From Symsagittifera roscoffensis (Eukaryota; Xenacoelomorpha; Acoela; Convolutidae): a stretch of DNA of 64,000 nt. The position numbers and the translations under genes are program-made. The stretch is taken from positions 67,465,477-67,529,476 of the forward strand of contig NC_087066.1 in NCBI RefSeq assembly GCF_963678635.1, read 5' to 3'. The notes under the pieces were generated by a model. That model did no database searches, was not told the DNA's origin, and was given only the letters and a program-made list of their open reading frames with translations. Positions 10,401 to 22,400 of the stretch are shown one piece after another (the first letter of the stretch is position 1; each line of letters opens with the position of its first letter).

Positions 10401-13400
10401 TCCAAAATGCAAAAAGTGTCCAAGACATTTGGTTCCCAGACAAAATTGTCCCAAAATTGTCCAGGCTATTGCCACACTAGTTAATGACCGGATTAATTTG
10501 ATAAGCTCTCAATAGGTAGGATTAAATTGATAAGGCCACGCAACTGAGCACTTAGACCAGAAATTACTTCGCCTAGCAAATTAGAGACGAAATTAACACA
10601 GGACTCAAATCATTTACACATACCTACACAATTATTGCTTGATTGATAATGTTGCCAAACGTAGACACGAGAGATCATAATTTCATTGTTATTGCTCTCG
10701 AGTTCGTGTTGACAATGGAAATTCTTATGACAAATAAAAACAACGAAATGCTAGTTTATGATGCATACGCATACTTCAAACATCGGATTCTAACAGACAC
10801 CTCAATTTCGTGGCGATGTGTTTTATCGAAATGCAATGGCCGGTTGCGCACTTTCCAAGATAACGTCACTGCCCAGAATGCAGGAACCCCAATCCCTAAC
10901 TGATTTTGAACTGCCAGAGTTGCTGAAAGTGACACACAGCGGCGAGCGTTTCCTTCATTTTGACTCTGGGCCTAATGATACCAAGCGAATAATGGTTTTC
11001 ACCACTCTTCCGGGACTCGACATTCTCAGTGGCGCTGATGATTGGTTCTGCGATGGCACCTTTTCTACGGCCCCGAGTGTGTTCTTTCAGATATACACCA
11101 TCCACGCTTCAGTCGAGGGAATTCTGATTCCTATTGTGTATACATTGCTTCCGGACAAGAAAGAAGAAACGTACTTTCGACTTTTGAGCTGCTTCGACAT
11201 TGAATTCCCTAAACGAGCCACCATTGATTTCGAAATAGCGGTCAAAAATGCGTTCAACTCAGTATCCAAAAATGTACAAATTCAATACTGTTATTTCCAT
11301 TTGAGCCAAAGCGTCTGGCGTCACATTCAGACTGGCAAGCACCCATCATTTCCCAAACTCATAGAAAAATTTCAAGACGAACAGAAAAACGCTGAAATCT
11401 TGATCGAAAAAATGTGTGCCGGGCAAAGAGTGTCACGTTATAAAAAACCTCTTTATGTCAAACTTGACAAAAACCTTTCAGAATTGGTTGCGGCCTACGA
11501 CCCAAGTAAACTTCTGAGTTTCCTAAAAGGGTGCAGCAGCAACATCAAACTATAATTTAAAGTCAATTTATTTTCCAAAGTTGATATTGCGAAGCAATAA
11601 TTTTCAAAAAAATTTTCTAAGTTGAACTTTTTCCCAGAAAATTTCAAAATTGAGCTAGACTCGATTTGAAAACGGCAAAATGATCAATGTAATCAAGCCT
11701 TTCCCACCCTCTTCCCTTTTGGCTCAATCAAGTCAACCCATTTCAACTTTGCCCTAGTTTACCCATTTTTGGGTTTTTTAAGTTCAAATATTGACTAAAT
11801 TACGAAAATTTTTTAGTCGAGCCCGAGATTTGAACTTCAAACCTTTTGACCTTGAGACTTATGACTTCATCACTCGGCCAAATGCGCTTTTAAATTTCAA
11901 AATTTTCTTGAAAGTTTTGTCTCACTTTGACTGTTCTATGGTTAATTGGTACGTATAAAATCTACTTATAGAACGATCAAACAACCTCAAAAGAACAAAG
12001 CATTAAAGATCACAAGGTCAAATCAAAGAAATTAATTTCGCAAAACAATTTCGGACAATTTTGTCTGGGACATAAATGTCTGGTACAATTTTATCATTTC
12101 GGACTGTTTTGTCAAGGACACAAATGTCTTGGACACAAATGTCTATGCACCATCTTTAGAGTTGTCTCCCTTTACAAATAAACAATTTACTAAAATGTAC
12201 GTAATTCTCAAACTAGCTGACTGGGCGGACAACTAACTGGGGAAAACATGTGCTCTTTTGGTAGAAAATATGATCATGCACAAGATTCACCACAGGTCAC
12301 AAATTTTACCAGCGAGCTGCTCATCAGCCCACATATCCTAACCAGAAGTTGCAGAAGCGCATACATTATTGCGATAAATGCAATTGGTACGGCGTACATC
12401 AATAACATAGCCTATGCCTATAATAGAGCGGTGAAAATCAACGAAAGCACAAAGAAAATAAAAACAAAAGAGATTCTCTGGAAAAAAATAATTGTAATGT
12501 TAGATACAATTTAAGCGTGAAGCTGAAAAACGTTAAATTTGAAAAAAAAAAACGTTTGAATTAAACTAAACAAAATTGATTGTCATACAAATTCACATTG
12601 GTAGATCCATAGGCTTTTTACGAGATTATTTTTACATTAAATATGAGTATTAATTTGTTTAACTGTATGCTAAGTTGTAATTATATATTTACAAGCTGGA
12701 GTATAATTGATTTTCAAATTATCATGACAATTTCATTTAGTAAAAACATGATAGTTTATTCAAGTGGTTGTTTGGTTAAAAAACTCTACGAGTAGTCTTG
12801 TTTCATTTTCAGATAAATTATATAAATGCGTATTTAAATAACTTTACTAAAACTAATTGCAAAAAAAAAGATATGTTGATATTTTTGATGCGACCGCTAA
12901 AAGTGGGGAGGAACTTTGTCCTTGGGTTCCTTTCAGCCGTTTTTTATTTTTAAACAAATTCCATTCCACGCAAAACCAGGTATTACAAAAAAAATATCGA
13001 AGGAATTGAAAAATATAGGATAATAAACATTTTTCGGTCATATTTCGACTAATATTGTTTTTTTTTTAATTTCCCCAGTGTCGAGAAAACATGCCTTAAA
13101 TTTGAGCTTAATTTTGTGCACGTAGCGCGAGTAGGTCGTATCAGAAAAACGTTCTTTTACGTATTCAAAAACAAAAAATACATCAAAAAAGTTTTTTTGC
13201 TAGTTTCATTTGGCGCTCTTTACTAGAAAAAAAACTTTAAAAAAAATAAAATAATAACAATTTCCGTAAAATCTTTTCAAAAATTTTAGAAAAAGTTTTC
13301 AGAATTAACTTTTTTCAACTTTTTTTTCTTTATCACTTTTCGAGAACAAATGTGGTCAAAGATGCCTAATTCGCAATACTTTTACGCGTTTGTATTGCTT

Positions 13401-16400
13401 TTCTGACATACCATGCACAAAAACTACACTTTTTTAAAAAGAAAATGAAACCTTGTGGTCGGAACATTCTGTGCTACTTGCACAGCAACCAGCTACTATA
13501 GTTTCAGTCAAATCTCTAGTTGCACTTGTTAACATGATTTTTCAATCTATTGGTGTTACTGTTCGATTTGTCTTCTATCTGTTCAAGCAAAGAAATCAGT
13601 TTACAGCGTTCAACATATGAAACACAAACCAAACATAAGAAACCAAAATTATGATAAGAGATTATAATTTCCGAGTTTTCAGATTTGTTCAATTTATTTT
13701 TTAGCTTAGCGTTTCTCCAAAACTAACCCAAGTCTCGGACTAACAGTCATGTTTTGAAAATTAACAGAAGGAATAAATTCTATTAATTTTTCGAAAACTT
13801 GAAATCATTTGCGAGTCATAGGATTCCGTATCAATTTAGGGTAGATATCTTTCATAAAAATTACATTAGGCACCTCATTCCATGCTATATGCTATGCTGT
13901 AAACTTTTTACCACAGATCTCCAGGCCTACAAGAATTATTTATTATTTTCACATTTCGCAAAAGCATTGGCATTCATAAGCTTAGATGATTGAACTACTA
14001 TTTTGAATTCAGTTTTCACAGTTTTTATCTGGAATAAATAGAAAAAAATTATTGATGCGTATTTCTTTCTGTTGGATCAGTGGAATTGCATTTACTAGGA
14101 ATTCCTCAGTTTTGCCACCTTTTCGTTTTTTTATTTAAGGTAGCTAAAAGTAAATAAAATTTAGCCTCATTCAAATTAGTCATTCAATAAGCCCTTAAAA
14201 AAATGCCTAGACAATTTATGTAGAAAAAAAACTAATCTGGGCAAGTTTTACGCAACAACTTTGTAACGAAAACAGAAATAACTTTTCAAAAAGATTTAGA
14301 GCAAGAGAAAACTAGTAATGGACCTTTTATTGTGCATCAGAGCAGAACAAAACAAGAGAAATAGCTTAGAAAAAGAACTTGAATTGTCACTACTACAATA
14401 ATAATCTTTTCTGTGTCAAAAATTTCAGCAAAATTGTATCAAAAGAAATAAAAACAGGTTCACGAAGACTCGGCAAAGAATCACATGTGAATCTTCAGCG
14501 AAAGCATATGTGATCGATTGTTTTCAGCACGGGAGGTCCATCAAACCGATTTTTTGACAAAACTGAGACAAGTGATAGAAAAACTGCGAGGTTCTAAATT
14601 AGTCAGAGTTTGATAGAAACAAGAGATCATTTTCACAATGAAGACATAAGTTCACTAATTATACGAAAAAAAAATTTTACTCAACAAAGATGAAATTTTC
14701 TTAAAATTAAAGCGATGAAATTGCAGTCATTTTGCAATCAACAGGAATTATTTGCAAGTCATCGAATTCCAGAACAATGTAGGCATGCATTCCAAAACAA
14801 TGTATTTTAAAATTAAACATGATAATACATTCCACTTCTAAAAAAAAACAAAAAAACTGCCGGAAAACAACTAACGTGAATTATTCATTGCCATTCGTTT
14901 GCCAACTAAATGTTCCAAGTTTTGTACGCTTGAAAAAAATATTTAGAGCTGAGCTATCTTTTAACCGGAGATGGGCCATTACAGAAAAAAAACTGAAGTG
15001 AGGTCTAAATTGGTCCCCATTTTCGTCTTTGTTCCATGGAGATTGCTGACTGGGTCCAATTTTCAGGAAAACGATTAAATTAATGAGCTCAATTTTTAGC
15101 AAATTGGCACCAAATTTTGGTTCCCATTTTCTCATCGTGGGGTTGAATTAGCCTGATTTTTCTAAATAAGGGCTGAATGGGCCCACATTTTAGCAAATTC
15201 GGCTAATTCAGTTTCCTAATTTTAGTTTAAATCGAACAAAACAAACAGTAACTCTCAGAATTGGTAAATTCGAGGTAGTTCAGAGAGGTCTTAGGTTCTC
15301 AGTGAGCCGGTTTGAGTCCCTCGAGGAAATTGTTCGTGCACAAAAGGAGCTGAATAAGCCTTATTTTTGGATCCTCATTTGCCATAGAAGAGGATGACTG
15401 AGCCCAATTTTCTGAACACTGGGCTCCAAATTAGGCGCCATGGGGTCCACTTTTTCCGTAATAATTAAGAGACCAATCGCACAAACATTTGGGCACATGA
15501 GGCCACTTAGCAAAACTTAAAAGATCAATTTCAAAAAAAGTTAAGCTGGTCAAATTTCAAACGAAAAAAAAACTTTAAATAATTTTGCCTCAAAAGTTGT
15601 CGATTAAAACTTGATTAAGTACCTTTTTGTTTTTGATTTACTTTAATCATTTGAGACTTTGCCTTTTAAATTTCTCATTCACAAGAAGACGCTAAAAATT
15701 TCAAAATCTACTTTTACTGGAGTAAAAAAAATTGTGACCAACCGTGACCGAAATGGGATTCGAACTCTCGACTCTCTTGCTGAGAGACGCTTGCCTTACT
15801 GCTCCCTCCCCACTTTCAATTGCCGGAACAAAAATACAAATATATCTTTTGTAACTTATAAAATGAATAGTTTCATCAAACTGCTAGCTCAAAACACTAT
15901 AGTAAAATTTATTCCATGATTTTTATTCCTGGTTGGGCTGCTGTAGTAAAACCTTGTGGAAGTCTTGTGAACTCGCCGCTTTTCTGTGTCTGTTTTATCG
16001 AAAAATTAGTTTGATGCAACTCCCTATGCTGAAAGTCATAGATTAAACTGAATTTTCTGAAGCTTCAAAAAATACTGATACAATTTGGCCTCGTAATGCG
16101 CTTTCTTGGTATACACAAATTCTGTGAGTTGATAGACTTTTGTTTGATAGAAATTTAGACAATATAAAATTACTATTTCAATGGGGTCGAGCCGAGTCAC
16201 TTTGTCTATGTTACTGTTTGTCATTTTTCCTTAGCTTTGTATTTGATTTTTTGCGCAACTCTGATGCATGAAAAAAGGACCAACTACTACTAGTTTTATA
16301 TCTGGCTGTAGATCTTTTTGGAAATACATTTAAACTTTAAAATATTTTGTTTTCAGTAAGATAAAATGTTTTAGTTACAGCTTAGGGGCTTCATGTGTCT

Positions 16401-19400
16401 CTATATTTATGAGGGTGAAATTTATTTCAGTTTTAGCCTCCTTGAAAATAAACAAGATTGCTCGTATATCAGGGCAAAACTCTGAATGCTTTGACTGCCT
16501 TGTAATTGGTCTCGAATAGTTTTTGCTAAAAAAAAACAATATTGGAAAACTCTAAAGTTTTATCAAAACTATAGGAAATATTATAAAAATCTATTGGGAA
16601 TCTGAACGGGGCTGATCTCGACCATTTTTTTAGGTCAACCACATTGATTTTCTGAGCTCTCCCAAAACACTATAAAGAACCTATTTTGACAAAATTTCTG
16701 AGCCGCCAAAAACAGCGGCTCAGAAAAAGCTTTGAAAAAGCCAAAAACATCGTCGCTCCCTAAATCCGCTACTGAACCTGAATAATCAGCTGAGGGAATT
16801 TTTATTAAGATTTCGATTCCGTTTTAAAACAAGACTGCTCGTATATCAGGGCAAAGCCCTGAATGTTCCGACAGTCCCTTATTTTATATCGAATAAATTT
16901 TGGGAAAAGAAAAAATTGAAAACCTATTAACTTTGGGCAAAATTAATGTGTAAAATTTTGAGTCGTACAAAATTAATGCGACCAATTAGCTATACTCAAT
17001 TCAATTAGGAACAATTTTGTTGCGCCGAATAATTGCCACGTATAAATAACTGGCCTTACGCTCTCAGCATTATGAGGAAACTCTTTGAAGCGCGCATAAT
17101 TTAGTCCAGAACATGGCAAATTTGGCAATTTTCAATTCCCTAGAATTTTGCAAAAAGTAATCGGTGAAATATCTTTTTACATTTGAATTCAGCAATTCGA
17201 TATCTTTAATGGGGCATAAAATTTTTTTGTGGAAAATTATTACTTCGATCGCCGAAAATGACTGAACAAAAAACCACACCAAGTACAAACATTCCGTTTT
17301 CTTCGAAACTCGGAACTAAAAAAAACTTCCAAAACTGAAGAATTTTAAAAAATTTCCTTGCCTCCAATAAAAAGAATTATCCAACTTCAAAATTTTGTTC
17401 CGACTTTTGAAGAAAGCGAGGAATACAAAGGCTCGGGGTGGCGTTTTTTATTGAAATTATTTTATGCGTTTATATAGAAGAGTGATTCTGTAGTGAGTGA
17501 GCATCAGCATGGTTAAAAATTATAAGTGCTGAAATTTTCAGTTCGAATTTGATCAAAAAATGTATTTACTGATTTTTCATCAACCCATGTTCATCAACGA
17601 AATTGGTTTAGTATCTTACCGTCTCCAGAGTCCCCAGAATTCATTCGGCTCCAAGTCAAAGCCTTGTGAGGCAAGAGCTTCCCTGAGTTGAGGCGGTAAA
17701 ATGAGTCCATTGTCTCTGAGACATGACTTTGGAAACATGTCTTCTACAGTCAAACGGCTAAAATGAAAGCAAATGGTCATTGAGGTCACTTGAGCATGGA
17801 TATGGGAAGGTAGTTTTCTTACTTTTGAAAAATGGATGCTCTGATTTGCTCCACTGCGAATGGAGCTGTTGTAGATCTAAGATAACTGGGCTTAGGATAG
17901 GAATCCAAAAGAGAGCTCTCCTTTGGCGCGTGGAATCTAGGGTCTTGTAACATTTTGCGAGTTGCGGGGCTGACGTAAACATCTTTGATTACCTGAACAT
18001 ATCAGCTTTTAATTTTATTTCTGGGCAGCTTCAAAATGGAATGACTTGGATTTTTGAAAATCAAAATAAAACAAGGATAGCCGGTTGCTGTGCAAGAGCA
18101 AAGAATGTTCCGACCAGATTCGTAAAAACCTACAAATTTTTTGTTTAATGTTCAAATTAGCGTCGTTGGTGCGTGGTGTGATTTTAGAACTATACAAACG
18201 CGTAGAAAGTTAGTGAATTAGACATAAAATACAACAATTGTATTATTTTATTACAAAATACAACAATTGTAATATTTTAATGTAATATTTTAACAAAAAA
18301 AAACGAAAAAAAAGTATAGTTTTCCTAATTTTTTGCACTAAAAATTTCAAATTTGTATGATAATTTTTAAGGCCACAAAACGTTTAATGAAGCTTCCAGA
18401 AATGGTTTCCTTTTTTTTAGAAAAACCGAGTTTTTTAACCTAAATGGCCAACTACTACTACTACTAATACCACTACTAATGCGTTTATTGTCCGTTTTCC
18501 CATTGTGGCGGGGTTGGACACCCGGAAAGCGCGTAATTAATAGTTTACGTGAGGGCATTCTGAATAGCATTCAAGCTATTTAATGGAGGACAACATGTTT
18601 TCCATGCCACTCGATCAAGGCACTCTGTGGACTTGAGGCCTAAAGTATTTAGGTCTCGTTTAACGAAATCGGTTCAGCGGTTTTAGGCCTTCCTGATGGT
18701 CTTTTCCCTGAGACTGAAAAATGGTCTGCTCATTTTAGCGCATGGTCATTTTCTCTTTGGTGAACATGGCCATATTATCGTAGCCGCGACCGCACTTGTA
18801 GCTTGTCCGGACCAACAAGACCTGTCATTTCAATTAAGCTGGGTATTGCTTTGGTCTGCGCCCAGATTCCAGAGCAGTACATCGGAACTCGCCGTAGACA
18901 AGCTCTACAAGTGTAACACTTTGTAATAAGATCAATAACTTTATTCAGCAGGAAAAGCGCAATTTGCCGCCATTTTGTCCAGAAAACTGCTAACTGACCA
19001 ATGATGCACGTATTGCGTCACTTCCAACGGAAACCATATCACCCAGATAGCAGAACTCTTTCACAGTATGACAGTATGCAGGGTTTCAAATGGATTAATC
19101 AGTGACATTCGTACAGTGACATTCTGTTTTGAGTGATAATTGGAAGCATTATTACATCTTGGACAAACATAATTAGTATTATGTTTAGGTATTTTCCTCA
19201 CGTCACTGCAATTGTTATGCACCTATTGATTACGAGATTTGCAGCGTATTGATTTTTTATTGCGTGTTTCTGTAATCAGATGTGTTCTCAGTAGGATTCA
19301 CATTCTATCGAATCGCTTTTGCCTTTGTAAAAAGTAGTAATTTCACTTTAACTGTAGTTTGGGGGATTAGATTAGAGTCCCGGACTTCCTTCAGGACTTC

Positions 19401-22400
19401 GAAAAATCCAGCAAAACCACAATCCTTGGCAAATTTTACCATATCCGAAGTTGGGCCCTGTTGGGCTTTTTTTCATCTCTCTCAGTCCAAGTATCACATT
19501 CTGGATAATAAATTTCTCCAATTGCCCAGCCACTGGGAGAATATCTTCAATTTGAACGGATTTGTTCCATTTAAAAGTTCTGAGAGGTAGCTTTCCCTCT
19601 GCGAGTGAACATTTTGGTCACAAGAAAGGCGTTTTCCGTCACATTTAATCAATTTTACTCCAACCAGGTCCTTTCGATCATTTTTTATTTTCTTGGCAAG
19701 GTGGAAAATTTTATGCCGTGTCTCCGTTTTCTAGAGATCTTGATTTTTTAGCTTTAGCAACTAGGTACTTCACAACTGCTCTGCCTCCGATATATCACCC
19801 TCTTCCTCAATTCCAGACCACTGTCACTTTTTGAAGCAACATCTTTTCTTTCAAACTCATTCGCCTGATTTTTTCGTTCCACCATTATTTTTTTCGGTGG
19901 TTTTTCGGTTGTTTCGTCACGTACGTTTTTCTTCTCGCCTAGAAGTGTTGATTAAAAAAATTGCTTTAGCATTCCCGTTCGTGTTAGAATCGTGTCAGGC
20001 CAACATTTATCGATAACTAACGTTACTGGGTCGCTTTAGTCGCTCGCCGGAAATTAGACTAAAACTCAAAAATTTTAAGACGGTTTTTCCAACACTGGGA
20101 AAAATTTTCGAAACTTTTTTATGTCGTTCGAATCATGACTGAAAGGGCTTCAAAATGGTATATCACTCGAATCATTCTGATGATTATCGAAGGTATCTGA
20201 TTTTGCGTGGAAAACAAAAAGAAGAAAAAACAAGGTAGCCGGTTAATGTGCAATAAGCTCAAAATAATTCAACCAAGAAAAAGGAAGGTAGCCGGGAAAA
20301 AGGAAGATAGCCAAGAAAAAACAAGGTAGCCGGTTAATGTGCAATAAGCACAAAATAATTCAACGAAGAAAATAATTCAACCAAGAAAAAACAACAAGAA
20401 AAAGGATTTTTTCAAATTAGTTTTTCTGCGTGGTGCGATAAAAGGATCTTACTTTAATTTATAATTTAGGCATATTCGAAAATCGTAGTAACATAGGCAA
20501 ACATGACAACTTTTTTTGGATAAAAATGTCAAGACAAACAAAAAATTATGAAAAAAAAAAAATTTTGTAATTTTTTTTGCGAAGTTTTTTTAATATTTAG
20601 ATTCCCAAATTGACATAAAAAAATCTCTAAAAACTAATTTAAGTCGAGTAAAAGGAAAATTAAGTACAAATAAGCTATTATAAACGGCCTATATTCGAAC
20701 TTAGATAAAAATCAAAAATTTCAAACCACGAATCATGACTTGAAGGGATTTAATATGATATATCACTCAACCCAGTCCGATGATTATTTGTGGTACCAGA
20801 TTTCGCGTGGAAACTAAAAAGTACAAGAATAAAGCACACTTGAATACAAAGTTTGTCATTTTCAATAGTCGGAGCAACAAGGATGGCCGGTTACTGTGCA
20901 AATAGCACAAAAAGTTCCGACCTTGATCTTAAAAAATACAAAAACTTTTTTTCAAGTTAGTGTCGTCGTTTTCTGTGTGGTGGAAAAAAAATATCTGAAC
21001 GAAAAATAAAATTAGGCATATTCGACCGTCAGAGTGAACTAGGCCGATTGCGAAACAGTTTTTAAAGGAAATTACTAAGAAAAATAAAAAATCTTAAAAA
21101 AACTCTAAAAACAAAAACTTTTTTCTAACTTTTTTGCAGAAGCTCAATTGAAAATTTTGATTCCCAAAATAACACTTAAGCTTCGAAAACGAATTTTCTC
21201 GATTAACAATAAATTTTCACTGCTCAAAATAAGCTTAAAAAAGCTATCGTAAGCCTGCAGCCTGACCTTATTAGCTCGAAATTGGACATAATTTTAAACA
21301 AATTTCAAACCAGTATTTCTCGACACCGAGAAAAATTGTTCAAAAAAATTTAAAGTAGTTCAAATTACGGCTAAAAGCGCTTCAATATGATATATAACTC
21401 GACCCATTCTGATGGTTACTAATGGCGCCTGATTTGGCGTGAAAAGCAACAAAAAAGAAAAAAAAACTAAAACACACCCGAATGCAAAGTTCCTCCCCAT
21501 TGTCAAATGTCGGAACAACTAGTTCAACAGGTACAGTGAAAACATAACAGATGATTTTCGCTTTCATTCAAAAATTTTCACACCTGTTTTTCTCGAATTA
21601 AGTAGAAGTAGGCTATTGTAAAAGTCTTAAATTAAGCATAAATAAGCCTGTTCGCTGACTTTCCTCGCTCGAAGTTAGCCGAAAAATCAAAAATTCCCAA
21701 CCGGTTTTTCTCGATACAAGAAGAAATTTTGGGGAATTTTTTATTGTGGTTCGAATTTCGACTGAGGGGCTTTGTTATGATAGATAACTCAACCCAGTCC
21801 GATGATTGTTTTTGGCACCTGATTTGGCGTGAAAAACAAAAAATAAAAAAAATAAAACACACCGGAATACAAAGTTCCTCCCCACTTTCAATGGTCGGAA
21901 CAACAAGTTCATAATTGGTTCGACCCATGAAATTGAGACAAATCTAAGCAATGGATCTGTTTCATTTTTTTTTTTCATCTTAAATCAGGCACTATAAATG
22001 AGCGTCAAACGGGTTGAACAATCTATAGATAAAGCAAAAGGGCTCTTTTTCCTTTTCCCCCCATTGGTTATGAAGACCAAATATGTTTGTCATGGCCTAA
22101 TTAGTTTGCATGTCAATTTTCATAACAATCGGTTGGTGCGAGCAGTACTTTTACTTGTATAAATTGGCAGGTGGAGGGAAAAGGAAAAAGAGCCGACTGG
22201 TGATGCAGGTATGCAGCAAACCTGGTGATCGCTGAACTTGGAAATGAAATCGTCGAAATTTATTAACTTGTTATCTGCAAAGCCAATTCTGAAATAATAT
22301 GGTTCTGTTATAATCTGCCCTGATTCTCAAAATTTTGAATTCGGGAATTATAATTTCACCTGGTTAAGAAGTCATCTATTTGCTGTTTCGTGAAATACCC

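Larger units (their letters stand above)
10353..12150 (+). mobile_element. MULE DNA transposon with long TIRs and a target duplication
   Basis: The two ends form imperfect inverted repeats of about 105 bases. The left end reads GACATTTGTGTCCCAGAC...CAAAATTGTCC, and the reverse complement of the right end reads GACATTTGTGTCCAAGAC...CAAAATTGTCC. Flanking the ends are AATCTTTAG (10344-10352) and CATCTTTAG (12151-12159), a 9-bp duplication with one mismatch as expected for Mutator-like elements. Each TIR contains repeated GGACA...TGTCC words. The interior carries FLYWCH and transposase coding sequence and, after 11560, only AT-rich DNA with a tRNA-like stretch. Confidence 0.85.
8760..13760. repeat. 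Diverged tandem repeat array, period about 0.6 kb, split by a MULE
   Basis: The same landmarks recur in the same order. GCGACATTTGGTAC (9057) returns as GCGACATATGGTGCC (9661), CAACATGAGGTAC (10306) and CAACATATGAAACAC (about 13610). CTCAAACTGACAAATTA (9132) returns near 9738, 12206 and 13716. GGGCAACCGGGTAGTAT (9474) matches AAGCAACCGTCTACTAT (10138) and CAGCAACCAGCTACTAT (13485). Spacing is 604-660 bases once the 1.8-kb MULE is removed. Copies are well diverged and non-coding, so the array is old. The outer limits are approximate. Confidence 0.6.
6591..17619. other. 11-kb intron of the EF-hand gene, built from transposon debris
   Basis: This AT-rich stretch separates the 21-base exon from the exon ending at 17620. 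It holds diverged tandem repeats (about 8760-13760), a MULE transposon (10353-12150) and tRNA-like remnants (11817, 15274, 15744). Near 6760-6800 the minus strand has GGGTCGAATCCC, a B-box-like word. At 7690-7930 there is one copy of the repeat that is arrayed at 20-22 kb. Apart from the MULE transposase, I find no convincing coding sequence. Confidence 0.6.

Noticed and set aside
15744-15812. Functional tRNA gene
   Set aside because: A B-box and a short stem are present, but the acceptor stem and the 5' half do not pair, so I list it only as a tRNA-like remnant.
19282-19590. 102-codon plus-strand open frame in the 4-kb intron
   Set aside because: No domain, no repeat support and no splice context; compatible with chance in this region.
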